Made by a program: the position numbers and the translations under genes | Source of the DNA: JANMDU01 sp043777675 | GTDB taxonomy: Bacteria; Pseudomonadota; Gammaproteobacteria; Burkholderiales; Burkholderiaceae_C | NCBI GenBank assembly: GCA_043777675.1 | Contig: JAYWHR010000009.1 | Span: forward strand, 6,001-70,000 | DNA: 64,000 bases | Reading direction: 5' to 3' | The notes under the pieces: generated by a model | Told to the model about the DNA's origin: nothing | The model's database searches: none | Seen by the model: only the letters and a program-made list of their open reading frames with translations | Shown here: one piece after another, positions 49,349-58,949 of the stretch | How positions within the stretch are numbered: the stretch's first letter is position 1 | Layout: each line of letters starts with the position of its first letter

Positions 49349-51964
49349 ATGACATCCGCCTTCCTCACCACCTACCAAGCCCACGTTGCTGAGCGCGCGG
49401 CTCTTGGAATCAGCCCGCTGCCCCTCACCGCCAAGCAAACTGGCGAGCTGATTGAGCAACTGAAAAGCCCATCTCCTGGCGAAGGCGAGGCTTTGGTGGA
49501 GATGATTGCTCACCGCGTGCCCGCTGGTGTAGACGATGCAGCCAAAGTCAAGGCCTCCTATCTCGCCGCAGTCGCTTTGGGCAAAGAGCCCTCCAGCCTG
49601 ATGTCCCGCGAAAAAGCCACCGAGTTGCTCGGCACCATGCTTGGCGGCTACAACCTCACGCCTTTGATTGAGCTGCTCGATGACGCAGCTTGCGGCGCAG
49701 TTGCCGCCGACGGCCTGAAGAAAACCCTGCTGATGTTTGACCAGTTCCATGACGTGAAAGAAAAAGCTGACAAAGGTAATGCACACGCCAAAGCCGTGAT
49801 GCAAAGCTGGGCCGATGCTGAGTGGTTTACTTCACGGCCAGAAGTGCCAAAAAGCATCAAGCTGATGATCTTCAAAGTCCCCGGCGAGACGAATACTGAC
49901 GATCTGTCTCCTGCACCCGATGCTTGGAGTCGCCCTGATATTCCGCTGCATGCTCTGGCGATGCTCAAAAACAAGCGCGATGGTGCGCCTTTCATCCCCG
50001 AAGATGATGGCAAGCGCGGCCCCGTCAAACTCATCAATGATTTGGTAGCAAAGGCCAAAGCATCTGGCGCAGTGGTGGCCTACGTGGGCGATGTGGTCGG
50101 CACAGGCTCATCCCGTAAATCCGCCACGAATAGCGTGCTCTGGTGGACGGGGGATGACATCCCGTTTATCCCCAACAAACGCAACGGCGGCGTCTGCCTA
50201 GGTGCAAAAATAGCTCCCATTTTCTACAACACGATGGAAGATTCCGGCGCATTGCCCATTGAGCTGGATGTGAGCCAGATGAATCTGGGCGATGAAGTTG
50301 AGCTACGCCCCTACGATGGCAAAGCCTTCAAGAATGGCGCTGTGATCGCAGAATTCAACTTGAAGAGCGATGTATTGTTTGACGAAGTGCGCGCCGGTGG
50401 CCGCATTCCGCTGATCATCGGCCGTGGCCTGACAGGCAAAGCGCGCGAAGCGCTCGGCTTGCCTCCAAGCACACTATTCCGCTTGCCTATGCCGCCTACA
50501 TCCAAAGCCAAAGGGTTCACGCTGGCGCAAAAGATGGTGGGTCGTGCATGTAGTTTGCCAGACGGTCAAGGCGTCTTGCCCGGCACGTATTGCGAACCCA
50601 AGATGACTTCTGTCGGTAGCCAAGACACCACCGGCCCGATGACCCGCGATGAGCTCAAAGACCTTGCTTGCTTAGGTTTCTCATCCGATCTCGTGATGCA
50701 ATCGTTTTGCCACACAGCCGCCTACCCCAAACCGGTTGACGTGAAGATGCACCATGAGCTGCCCAATTTCATCAGCAATCGCGGCGGCATTAGTTTGAAG
50801 CCTGGTGACGGCATCATTCACTCATGGCTTAATCGCATGCTTTTGCCCGATACCGTGGGCACAGGCGGCGACAGCCACACTCGTTTCCCGATTGGCATCA
50901 GCTTCCCCGCAGGCTCCGGGCTGGTTGCTTTCGGCGCAGCAACAGGCGTGATGCCTCTGGACATGCCCGAGAGCGTCTTGGTGCGCTTTAAAGGCCAGAT
51001 GCAGCCCGGCGTGACGCTGCGCGATCTCGTGCACGCGATTCCTTTGTATGCCATCAAGGCTGGCCATCTAACAGTTGCCAAAACCGGCAAGATCAATACT
51101 TTCTCTGGCCGTATTTTGGAAATCGAAGGCTTACCAGATTTGAAGGTTGAGCAGGCGTTTGAATTGTCCGACGCATCCGCTGAGCGTTCCGCTGCGGGTT
51201 GCACGATTGCGCTCAACAAAGAGCCGATCATCGAATACATCAACAGCAACATCGTGCTCCTGAAAAACATGATCGCGCAAGGCTACCAAGATGCTCGCAC
51301 CATTGGCCGCCGAATCAAAGAAATGGAAAAATGGCTCGCTAATCCGAATCTCTTGAAAGGCGATGCCGATGCCGAATACGCCGCCATCATCGAGATCGAT
51401 TTGGCCGAGATCACTGAGCCCATCGTCTGCTGCCCCAACGATCCAGATGATGCAAAAACGCTCAGCGATGTCGCGGGCAGCAAGATCGATGAAGTCTTCA
51501 TCGGCTCTTGCATGACCAACATCGGCCACTTCCGCGCCGCCTCCAAACTCTTGGAAGGCAAGCGAGACATCCCCGTCAAACTCTGGATGGCGCCCCCAAC
51601 GAAGATGGACGCACAGCAACTCACCGAAGAAGGCCACTACGGCGTCTTCGGCAACGCCGGCGCCCGCATGGAAATGCCCGGCTGCAGCCTGTGCATGGGC
51701 AACCAAGCACAGGTCAAAGAAGGCGCAACCGTGATGTCCACCAGCACTCGCAACTTCCCCAACCGCCTAGGCAAAAACACCTTCGTCTATCTTGGTTCAG
51801 CCGAATTAGCCGCCATCTGCTCCAAACTAGGCCGCATTCCCACCAAAGCCGAATACTTAACCGACATTGGCGTGATCAACCAAGACAGCAGCAAGATCTA
51901 CAAGTACCTCAACTTTGATCAGATTGCTGAATACAAAGAAGCTGCGGATGCTGTGACGGTTTAA
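49349..51964 (+). CDS. acnB: Aconitate hydratase B
   Basis: An 871-residue [4Fe-4S] enzyme interconverting citrate and isocitrate. AcnB layout: N-terminal HEAT-like domain (residues 1-160), then the swivel domain (FKVPGETNTDDLSPAPD), then the core. Cluster cysteines lie in GSCMTNIGHFR and MPGCSLCMGNQAQ; GGDSHTRFPIGISFPAGSG is also conserved. AGG lies close upstream of the ATG. Length is normal for the family. Confidence 0.97.
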   Translation: MTSAFLTTYQAHVAERAALGISPLPLTAKQTGELIEQLKSPSPGEGEALVEMIAHRVPAGVDDAAKVKASYLAAVALGKEPSSLMSREKATELLGTMLGGYNLTPLIELLDDAACGAVAADGLKKTLLMFDQFHDVKEKADKGNAHAKAVMQSWADAEWFTSRPEVPKSIKLMIFKVPGETNTDDLSPAPDAWSRPDIPLHALAMLKNKRDGAPFIPEDDGKRGPVKLINDLVAKAKASGAVVAYVGDVVGTGSSRKSATNSVLWWTGDDIPFIPNKRNGGVCLGAKIAPIFYNTMEDSGALPIELDVSQMNLGDEVELRPYDGKAFKNGAVIAEFNLKSDVLFDEVRAGGRIPLIIGRGLTGKAREALGLPPSTLFRLPMPPTSKAKGFTLAQKMVGRACSLPDGQGVLPGTYCEPKMTSVGSQDTTGPMTRDELKDLACLGFSSDLVMQSFCHTAAYPKPVDVKMHHELPNFISNRGGISLKPGDGIIHSWLNRMLLPDTVGTGGDSHTRFPIGISFPAGSGLVAFGAATGVMPLDMPESVLVRFKGQMQPGVTLRDLVHAIPLYAIKAGHLTVAKTGKINTFSGRILEIEGLPDLKVEQAFELSDASAERSAAGCTIALNKEPIIEYINSNIVLLKNMIAQGYQDARTIGRRIKEMEKWLANPNLLKGDADAEYAAIIEIDLAEITEPIVCCPNDPDDAKTLSDVAGSKIDEVFIGSCMTNIGHFRAASKLLEGKRDIPVKLWMAPPTKMDAQQLTEEGHYGVFGNAGARMEMPGCSLCMGNQAQVKEGATVMSTSTRNFPNRLGKNTFVYLGSAELAAICSKLGRIPTKAEYLTDIGVINQDSSKIYKYLNFDQIAEYKEAADAVTV

Positions 51965-51979
51965 TGCAGCAAATTTGAG

Positions 51980-52043
51980 TGGAGCTAAACGCTATTAATT
52001 TAGTAGCGCTCCACGTAGATTCTGTCCCGGCGATGAGTCGATT
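51980..52043. repeat. Dispersed repeat R16 with hairpin, downstream of acnB
   Basis: CGCTATTAATTTAGTAGCGC is flanked by TGGAGC (51980-51985) and GCTCCA (52008-52013), forming a long hairpin right after acnB; CGTAGATTCTGTCCCGGC follows. It may end both acnB and the convergent pmbA transcripts. Confidence 0.75.
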
Positions 52044-52087
52044 TACCTGTTTAGTTGCAACATCGATACCTGCAGCTGACCAATCAA

Positions 52088-53476
52088 TCAGCTGCCTGCC
52101 ACCTTCATGCGGTTGACCAAAATAGAGCCAGTGCGCTTGCCGCCATAGGTGTAGGCATCTGAGCCAATAGCTTCAATGCCTTTGAGCATATCTTTCATAT
52201 TGCCCGCAATGGTGATCTCTTGCACCGGGTAGGCAATGCGGCCTTTTTCCACCCAAAAGCCTGTTGCGCCGCGTGAATAGTCACCAGTCACGTAATTCAC
52301 ACCTTGGCCCATGAGCTCGATCACGAACAGGCCTGTGCCGAGCTTTTGCAGCATGGCTTGTAGATCATCTTCGCTTTTGGTTTGCCGGGAAGTCAGCGTG
52401 AGATTATGAGAGCCACCGGCATTGCCAGTGGTACGCATACCGAGCTTGCGCGCTGAATACGTTGAAAGAAAGTAACCACCCACCTTGCCACCATCGACCA
52501 CATTTCGAGCAGACGTTTTCACACCCTCTTCATCAAAGGGTGCGCTGGCTTTGCCGCCTTTGACGTAAGGATCTTCATTGATATCAATGTGCTTGGGGAA
52601 GACTTGCTTACCAAGAGAATCCAACAAAAAAGAGCTTTTGCGGTAGAGCGAACTACCGCTGACGGCTTGCACAAAGCCGCCGAGTAAGCCAGCGGCCAGC
52701 GGTGATTCAAACAGCACCGGGCATTGTGTGGTGACGATTTTGCGAGCTTTGAGCCGCGACAGTGAGCGCTCAGCGGCATAGCGACCAATTTTCTCTGGGC
52801 TGGCCATATTTTGTGCATCTCGCTCAGAGCTGTACCAATAATCGCGCTGCATATTGTCGCCCTTGCCTGCGATCGGCGCGACGCTGAGCGAATGGCGGCT
52901 GGATGCGTAACCACCGCGAAAGCCCATCTGCCCACCGCGCAAATGCGCTGCAAAGAAATGGCTTTGCTGAGCAGAGACGCCCGCGCCTTCGCTATTGGTA
53001 ATGCGCTTATCCGTTGTTAACGCGGCGTTTTCACAGCGCACTGCAAGCTCAAGCGCGGCCTCGCTGGCCAGCGCCCAAGGGTGGAAGAGATCAAGATCGG
53101 GATAGGTCGTCGCAACATCTTGTTCATCCGGCAATCCGGCAACCGGATCTTCCGCAGTGAATCGCGCAATATCGTAGGCAGCTTGTACCGTTTGCTCAAT
53201 TGCAGCCTCAGAGAAATCGGAAGTGCTGGCATTGCCACGCCGCTTGCCGACATACACCGTCACACCCAAAGATTTATCACGATTGCGTTCAACATTTTCT
53301 AGTTTGCCCAGACGAGCAGAAACAGACAGGCCGCTGCCCTCCGATACTTCAGCGGCAGCATCAGTGGCTCCGATTTTCTTGGCATGCGTAAGCGCACTAT
53401 CGACCAAGTTTTCAAAAGTAGGTCGGGAATATGAAAAGCCGTTGAGTGGCTTGTTTTCGGCAGGTTTAGATGTCAT
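52088..53476 (-). CDS. pmbA: Metalloprotease PmbA (TldE)
   Basis: A 462-residue member of the TldD/PmbA family, which works as a heterodimer with TldD to trim peptides such as microcins and CcdA. Conserved segments: AEVSEGSGLSVSARLGKLEN, TQCPVLFESPLAAGLLGGFV and YVTGDYSRGATGFWVEKGRI. The metal site is normally in TldD, so lack of an HExxH here is expected. tldD is not in the window. I start at 53476 (MTSKPAENKPL); the frame is open to 53542. Confidence 0.92.
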   Translation of the reverse strand: MTSKPAENKPLNGFSYSRPTFENLVDSALTHAKKIGATDAAAEVSEGSGLSVSARLGKLENVERNRDKSLGVTVYVGKRRGNASTSDFSEAAIEQTVQAAYDIARFTAEDPVAGLPDEQDVATTYPDLDLFHPWALASEAALELAVRCENAALTTDKRITNSEGAGVSAQQSHFFAAHLRGGQMGFRGGYASSRHSLSVAPIAGKGDNMQRDYWYSSERDAQNMASPEKIGRYAAERSLSRLKARKIVTTQCPVLFESPLAAGLLGGFVQAVSGSSLYRKSSFLLDSLGKQVFPKHIDINEDPYVKGGKASAPFDEEGVKTSARNVVDGGKVGGYFLSTYSARKLGMRTTGNAGGSHNLTLTSRQTKSEDDLQAMLQKLGTGLFVIELMGQGVNYVTGDYSRGATGFWVEKGRIAYPVQEITIAGNMKDMLKGIEAIGSDAYTYGGKRTGSILVNRMKVAGS

Positions 53477-53583
53477 GCCACGATCATAGCGGTTGCTTGG
53501 CATTTGTGAGTATCTTCCCGCAGAGATGTCTGTTTTCGCCAAGGGGGCCTAGGATGACTCACGCAGCGTGAATCTAAGAGGCA

Positions 53584-54132
53584 CTAACCCAAAGTCTCAA
53601 TCGTGTGGTGCATGTTGGTGTAGATACACAACTCACCGGCAATCTCTAAAGATTTTTTGACGATCTCAGGCGCTGAAAGACTGGTGTTATCCAGCAAAGC
53701 CTTCGCGCTTGCCTGCGCATATGCGCCACCTGAGCCAATCGCGATAATGCCATGCTCCGGTTCAAGCACATCGCCATTACCTGTGATGATCAGCGAAGCT
53801 TCTGTGTTCGCCACGGCCAGCATCGCTTCTAGTCGGCGAAGTACGCGATCTGTGCGCCAATCTTTGGTGAGCTCAATCGCGGCGCGCACCAAATGACCTT
53901 GGTGCTTTTCGAGCTTGCCTTCAAAGCGCTCGAAGAGCGTGAAGGCATCGGCCGTGGCTCCTGCAAAACCAGCAATCACGCGATCGTGATAAAGCTTGCG
54001 CACTTTGCGAGCAGTCCCCTTGACGACGATATTACCCAGCGTGACTTGACCATCGCCACCGATAGCAACTTGCCAACCCTGCTCCGTTTTGCGGCGAACA
54101 CAGACAATCGTTGTGCCGTGAAACTGTTCCAT
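53584..54132 (-). CDS. hslV: ATP-dependent protease subunit HslV
   Basis: A 182-residue proteasome-like peptidase. After removal of MEQFHG, Thr7 becomes the N-terminal nucleophile (TTIVCVRR). GDGQVTLGN, KVRKLYHDRVIAGFAGATAD and AIGSGGAYAQASAKALL are family hallmarks. Its ATPase partner HslU normally follows directly, but the next gene here is pmbA, so hslU must be elsewhere or missing. Confidence 0.95.
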   Translation of the reverse strand: MEQFHGTTIVCVRRKTEQGWQVAIGGDGQVTLGNIVVKGTARKVRKLYHDRVIAGFAGATADAFTLFERFEGKLEKHQGHLVRAAIELTKDWRTDRVLRRLEAMLAVANTEASLIITGNGDVLEPEHGIIAIGSGGAYAQASAKALLDNTSLSAPEIVKKSLEIAGELCIYTNMHHTIETLG

Positions 54133-54192
54133 GATGGTTCACCTGAAATATTGACGACGGCAAAGAAAGAACGACAGCCAGCGAGTGAAAAA

Positions 54193-56241
54193 TCAATCGC
54201 TTCGCGTCATGACCTTGGCATGCTCGCTGATGCCGATCACGTGGAAGAAGGCGGCCACCAAGCGATGCACATCGGTGAACTGCACAATGCGACCTTCTGC
54301 TTGCCGCGCTGTTACCCAATTGAGCAAGCTGCCTGCGGCAGAAAAATCTACACGCACTAATTTAGCGCAAGAAATAATCATCAAGTCTGCGCCCGATAAG
54401 CGCGCCTCTAATTTATCCAGCACGGGCTTGGGCTCGCCCATAATCTGGCCAGACAGCTCGACGGATGCCAACTGCGCAGTGATCATCGATGAGCCGCCTT
54501 CGGTATGCATTTCAGACATGATCGAATCATGAGTGACCTCGCCAACGATCGTATTGCCAACACCTGTGTTGCCTTCATCATCAAGCAGCTTTACATCGCA
54601 GCGAGCAGCTTCCCAAGAAGGCGGGGATACTTCATATGTCACGCAAAAATCTAACGCTGCTAACTCAAACTCATCTGGGCGATGCGCGATGCGCATATAA
54701 GTCATCAGCAAATCCCAGCGCGCCTTGTCCACCGTTTGCACACCAGATGGCGTACCTTGTCGCAATACGTACTCCAGCTTTTGCGCATGCGATAGGCGCA
54801 ATTGCACAGACTGCGTCGCCCAACTCAACATGAGTTTATTCAGGGGTGTTACTGCGTTGTCTTCGATCGTTTGAAGTGAGCGCCAATCCAAGGTCCAAGG
54901 CATCTGGGCTTTGGTCAGAGCGGCACTTAAAGCGGCCAGGGTTTGGATACCAAACACGGCAGGGCTTTTCCAATCGGCTTTTTTTGAACTTCCCAGCGAA
55001 GCAGGCTCAATGCCCGTCATTTTACTGACCATCTCTGGGATCGAAAACCAGTTGGGTGCAGAGCGACCGAATTTTCCTGCGAAATCCAAGGCCAAACTTT
55101 CAAAGCGATCATATGTGCCGGTGGCGCGATAGAGATCAAATAAAGCAAGCCAAGTCTCTTCATGCTGATGCCTCGGGCCACGCGGACTCACCGCCTCTAA
55201 CAAACCAGCCTCTGCGCCGCTGTCATCTAGATTGGCGAATCGAATAGCCGCCTCTTCTAACTCAGGGTCGTGTTGAACTTCACCGACCTCCACAGCAAAT
55301 AGTTTCGATGCTGAGAAACCTGTCGGGGAATTCGATGCGTCGTACGATGCTGCTAGACCCCCAATATTTCTCGCCTGCAAGGGCTTGCTTGCTGCGGGCG
55401 CAGTAGCTGCCGTTTTGGTTTGTGAATTGACAGCTGCAGCAAGCGGCGGCGACGTTTTGATAATCGGTTTGCCAGGTTTGAAAGCTTCAGGTGTGAAATC
55501 AAGTGAGTTTTCATCATGACGCGCTTGCGTTTGAGCAATCTCGGCGGCAGGTGTCGACAATGAGGGCGCTGAAGCTTTGAACGTGGCAGTTGCTTGGGGC
55601 TTAGCAGGCGGTTCAATCAAAGGCGTGGCAAGGGTAGTGACAGTGGGCACACCTGATGGCGAGCTTGTAGGCACAGCGCTGGACATCAATTTTGCGGCGC
55701 TGCGTGCAACACTGCTGGCAAGATCATCGGGTGCAGTGCGTGCAAATGCCAAGGTGTTGGCAACTGCTGCGGATTTAGACGCCATACTGTCCCGCGGCGC
55801 ATGGGTTGAAATATCGGAAGCGGAGAAATCTGAGGTTTGATTGATCGAAGATGCGCCGCCCGCGTTGCCGTGCTTGGTTTTCCACCACTGCATTGACATT
55901 TGCGCTTCAATTTCATCAATCTTCTTGAGCGTCATCGCACGATCATCCGGGCGTGAGGGCATCGAGCTTTGGAAGAAAGAGGGCCGAGCTACACTGTCAG
56001 TAGATGCACCGGCCCCAACAACTTCGCGGTTGCGCAATTTACGCAACATATCAAACTCACGCTTGCGCACAAAATCATTGCGGCGTTTCCGCTCAATCAT
56101 TTCTTTGAGCGCTTGCTTGCTGAGACTGCCATCTTTGGCGGAGCTCGGATCGTCTAAGTCATTCCACTGCGTGCCAGGACTGCGCACGAACTTCACCATC
56201 TTGGAGAACAAGCCGCCGGGTGAGGTGTCGTCTTTTGCCAT
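54193..56241 (-). CDS. STAS-domain protein with long disordered region
   Basis: A 682-residue protein of unknown function. The N-terminus is basic and helical (KQALKEMIERKRRNDFVRKR). Residues about 75-300 are Ser/Ala/Thr/Pro-rich and probably disordered. Residues about 310-580 form a helical domain (WLALFDLYRATGTYDRFESL), and the last ~100 are STAS-like (ASVELSGQIMGEPKPVLDKL, FSAAGSLLNWV). STAS domains often sense nucleotides or act in partner switching. It lies between dksA and hslV. I choose the ATG at 56241 over the one at 56250. Confidence 0.72.
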   Translation of the reverse strand: MAKDDTSPGGLFSKMVKFVRSPGTQWNDLDDPSSAKDGSLSKQALKEMIERKRRNDFVRKREFDMLRKLRNREVVGAGASTDSVARPSFFQSSMPSRPDDRAMTLKKIDEIEAQMSMQWWKTKHGNAGGASSINQTSDFSASDISTHAPRDSMASKSAAVANTLAFARTAPDDLASSVARSAAKLMSSAVPTSSPSGVPTVTTLATPLIEPPAKPQATATFKASAPSLSTPAAEIAQTQARHDENSLDFTPEAFKPGKPIIKTSPPLAAAVNSQTKTAATAPAASKPLQARNIGGLAASYDASNSPTGFSASKLFAVEVGEVQHDPELEEAAIRFANLDDSGAEAGLLEAVSPRGPRHQHEETWLALFDLYRATGTYDRFESLALDFAGKFGRSAPNWFSIPEMVSKMTGIEPASLGSSKKADWKSPAVFGIQTLAALSAALTKAQMPWTLDWRSLQTIEDNAVTPLNKLMLSWATQSVQLRLSHAQKLEYVLRQGTPSGVQTVDKARWDLLMTYMRIAHRPDEFELAALDFCVTYEVSPPSWEAARCDVKLLDDEGNTGVGNTIVGEVTHDSIMSEMHTEGGSSMITAQLASVELSGQIMGEPKPVLDKLEARLSGADLMIISCAKLVRVDFSAAGSLLNWVTARQAEGRIVQFTDVHRLVAAFFHVIGISEHAKVMTRSD

Positions 56242-56299
56242 GAGATTCAATGAGTGGTGCTTTTAGTCTAGCTGGATTTTTCTACGACTCAGGACTATG

Positions 56300-57493
56300 C
56301 TAATCGCCAAACATTTTTTGTTTGAGCTCGCGACGCTGCTGCGCCTCAAGGGAAAGCGTAGCTGTCGGTCGGGCAATCAACCGCGATACACCGATTGGCT
56401 CACCCGTTTCATCGCAGTAACCATATTCTTCAGCATCGATGCTGACGATGGATTGCTCGATTTTCTTGAGCAGCTTACGTTCGCGGTCACGCGTACGCAA
56501 CTCGAGGGCATGCTCTTCTTCAATGGTGGCGCGGTCTGCGGGATCGGGCACGATGGATGTGTCTTCGCGCAGGTGCTCGGTGGTCTCGCCAGCATTAGAA
56601 AGAATGCCATTTTTCAAAGTTACGAGCTTCAAACGAAAGAAAGCCAGTTGTTGGGCATTCATGTATTCGCTATCGGGCATGGCGATGACTTCGTTGTCAG
56701 AGAGTTGCTCAGCGGTTTTGGTTTTCCAGTTGTTGACAAGTTTTGCATCTTTTTTGATGATGACTTGGGGCGGCGGTACGAGTACGGGTGCGGACATAGT
56801 GAAACTGGCCTTAGCCGCTGTATTGCCCCCATGCGGTGACATATCAGAGGGCGAAGGCGAATATGAGGGGACAACGCGCGAGCCTGCCTTGGTTTTGGTA
56901 GGCGCGGGAGGCGACGCAAGTGGCTTGAGCGCTATAGCGGTGGCCACGGGCTTAGGCTGCGCTTTGGGAGTTAAAGTTTGGGCGGGTTTGATATTGGGTT
57001 TCTCAGGAGCTTTCGAGAGCGCCTTCGTGGGTGTTTTGATGGATGTCTTGACGTGCACTTTAGCGGCTGCCTTGGCTGGTGCTTTGTCTGGCGTTTTCGC
57101 CAACACCTTAGTGGGCGAATTTGCTTCACTTTTGGGCTGCACCTTAGCGGGTGTTTTGGTGACCGAACTAACGGATTTTTTCGGCACTGGCTTTGCAACT
57201 GACTTAGCAGATGTCTTTGCAACAGGCTTGGCAACAGGCTTGGCAACAGTTTTACCGATTGGTTTGGCCACGGGTTTGGTAGGAATCTTGGCAGCAACCG
57301 CTTTTTTACCAACGGGCTTCTTAGCAATCGGCTTGACCACTGGCTTTGCTTTCGCTGATAGCTTGACCACTACTTTTGGTTTGGGCTTGGCCGCAGTCCT
57401 GGCAACTGCTTTTTTGGCCACAGGTTTAGCTTTCGTAGGGCTTTTAGATGTTGGTTTGCTAACCACTTTTGACTTTTTGGCTGGGGCTTTCAC
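56300..57493 (-). CDS. dksA: DksA-type RNA polymerase-binding protein with long histone H1-like tail
   Basis: A 397-residue protein. Residues 1 to about 250 are a Lys/Ala/Pro/Val-rich tail with repeated KPVAK-like units, like eukaryotic H1 or bacterial AlgP tails. The C-terminal ~120 residues are a DksA domain: a coiled coil (ADRATIEEEHALELRTRDRE), then YGYCDETGEPIGVSRLIARP and TATLSLEAQQRRELKQKMFGD. Only one of the four canonical zinc cysteines is present, as in several alpha- and betaproteobacterial DksA proteins. It should bind the RNA polymerase secondary channel with ppGpp; the tail may bind nucleic acid. Classical DksA is about 150 residues. Confidence 0.85.
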   Translation of the reverse strand: MKAPAKKSKVVSKPTSKSPTKAKPVAKKAVARTAAKPKPKVVVKLSAKAKPVVKPIAKKPVGKKAVAAKIPTKPVAKPIGKTVAKPVAKPVAKTSAKSVAKPVPKKSVSSVTKTPAKVQPKSEANSPTKVLAKTPDKAPAKAAAKVHVKTSIKTPTKALSKAPEKPNIKPAQTLTPKAQPKPVATAIALKPLASPPAPTKTKAGSRVVPSYSPSPSDMSPHGGNTAAKASFTMSAPVLVPPPQVIIKKDAKLVNNWKTKTAEQLSDNEVIAMPDSEYMNAQQLAFFRLKLVTLKNGILSNAGETTEHLREDTSIVPDPADRATIEEEHALELRTRDRERKLLKKIEQSIVSIDAEEYGYCDETGEPIGVSRLIARPTATLSLEAQQRRELKQKMFGD

Positions 57494-57714
57494 TTATTGT
57501 CTCCTGGCGGCTGCTGCCTGGGCTTTATCCAAATAAAGAATTACTGCTGAACCAGCTGAATTTATACCGCTTTTTCGATGGCTCACCGATTGACTATCGG
57601 CGCGCGATTGTAGCGATTTAGTAGCGCCTAGTCTCATCATTTTGAAAAATACTTCTATCAAAACAGCCTCCAAGCCAAAATACCATCATAAGTAACGATC
57701 TACGTCGATCAAAA

Positions 57715-58770
57715 TCAAGCCACCAAGCATTGTTCTAGGCCCTGCAAAAAAATATCTTTGGGTAAATCCATCCCAATAAACACCATTTTGCTCAGGCGTT
57801 GCTCGCCCTGCTCCCATTTTGGCCCCAAATCTGAGCCCATGAGCTGGTGCACGCCCTGAAAAATCACTTTGCGCTCCGTGCCCTCCATGCTGAGCACACC
57901 TTTGTAGCGCAGCATGCGCGGGCCATAGACATTCACAATCGCGCCCAGAAAATCTTCCAGTTTGGCGGGATCAAATGGCTTTTCTGAGCGAAAAACGAAG
58001 CTTTTGACATCGTCGTTATGGTGATGATGGTGGCCGTGGCCTTCGTGCGCGTGGCTAGGATGATCGCAATGCTCGCCCTCAACATGGTCATGATGCGCGT
58101 GATCGTGGTCGTCCTCTTTGAGGAAATCCGGATCAATATCGAGCTTGGCATTGAGATTGAAACCACGCAGATCAAACACTTCTGATATCTTTACATCACC
58201 AAAATTCACCGTGCGCATCGGTGCGCGCGGGTTCATGTGCTTTAAGCGGTGAATCAACGCATCGACCTCATCTTTGGCCACCAAATCGCTCTTACTGATG
58301 AAAATCTGATCCGCAAAGCCCACTTGGCGACGCGCCTCTTGGCGATCATTGAGTTGGTTCACAGCGTGTTTGGCATCGACGAGGGTAAGCACGGCATCCA
58401 GCAAATATTGCTCGGCAATCTCATCGTCCATAAAGAAGGTTTGCGCAACAGGACCGGGGTCTGCCAAGCCAGTGGTCTCAATCACCACGCGCTCAAAATC
58501 CAGCTCGCCTTTACGCTTTTTCTCAGCTAAATCACGCAGCGTGGTGCGAAGGTCTTCCCGGATGGTGCAGCAAATGCAGCCATTGCTCATTTGGATGATC
58601 TGTTCATTGGTGTCACTCACCAAAATATCGCTATCAATATTTTCTTCGCCAAATTCATTCTCAATGATGGCGATTTTCTGGCCATGCGCCTCTGAGAGCA
58701 CACGCTTAAGTAAGGTGGTTTTGCCGCTTCCAAGGAAGCCGGTGAGGATGGTGGCAGGTATCAAGGCCAT
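57715..58770 (-). CDS. CobW/COG0523 family metal chaperone GTPase
   Basis: A 351-residue GTPase. P-loop GFLGSGKTT is at residues 11-19, the metal-binding CxCC motif is in NGCICCT (about 66-70), and there are switch regions with ETTGLADPGP and a SKSDLV base-specificity motif. Residues about 222-252 form a His/Asp/Glu-rich loop, and the CobW_C domain follows (RYKGVLSMEGTERKVIFQGV). A zinc role is likely, because no cobalamin synthesis genes are adjacent and such proteins often pair with dksA. That remains an inference. Confidence 0.88.
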   Translation of the reverse strand: MALIPATILTGFLGSGKTTLLKRVLSEAHGQKIAIIENEFGEENIDSDILVSDTNEQIIQMSNGCICCTIREDLRTTLRDLAEKKRKGELDFERVVIETTGLADPGPVAQTFFMDDEIAEQYLLDAVLTLVDAKHAVNQLNDRQEARRQVGFADQIFISKSDLVAKDEVDALIHRLKHMNPRAPMRTVNFGDVKISEVFDLRGFNLNAKLDIDPDFLKEDDHDHAHHDHVEGEHCDHPSHAHEGHGHHHHHNDDVKSFVFRSEKPFDPAKLEDFLGAIVNVYGPRMLRYKGVLSMEGTERKVIFQGVHQLMGSDLGPKWEQGEQRLSKMVFIGMDLPKDIFLQGLEQCLVA

Positions 58771-58869
58771 GATGATCTATCCAGTTTGCGAAAGCAAGAA
58801 GGTGGGGAGTTTAACGGCAATTGCAAGAATTCGTTTTGCCACGGGGCAGCTTTTGCAAGCCAACGATGC

Positions 58870-58935
58870 ATTACTACATATTTCATAGCAAACTACGCAA
58901 TAAATACGCCGGCTACAGCCCATTTTTTCATAAAA
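58870..58935 (+). repeat. Dispersed repeat R18, near the end of the SnoaL-like gene
   Basis: TTACTACATATTTCATAGCA, then CTACGCAATAAATACGCCGGC and a GCCCATTTTTT tail. Intergenic. (The label R17 was reserved for a degenerate fragment near 57605, which I rejected.). Confidence 0.8.
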
Positions 58936-58949
58936 TCTTGCGCAGAAAT

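Noticed and set aside
56439..57536. A 365-codon open frame on the plus strand opposite dksA
   Set aside because: It mirrors the Lys/Ala/Pro repeats of the dksA tail, giving Gly/Leu/Thr-rich nonsense; the DksA domain on the other strand is unmistakable.
57605..57650. Possible degenerate repeat downstream of cobW (GTAGCGATTTAGTAGCGCC)
   Set aside because: The second block is absent, so it is too worn to count.
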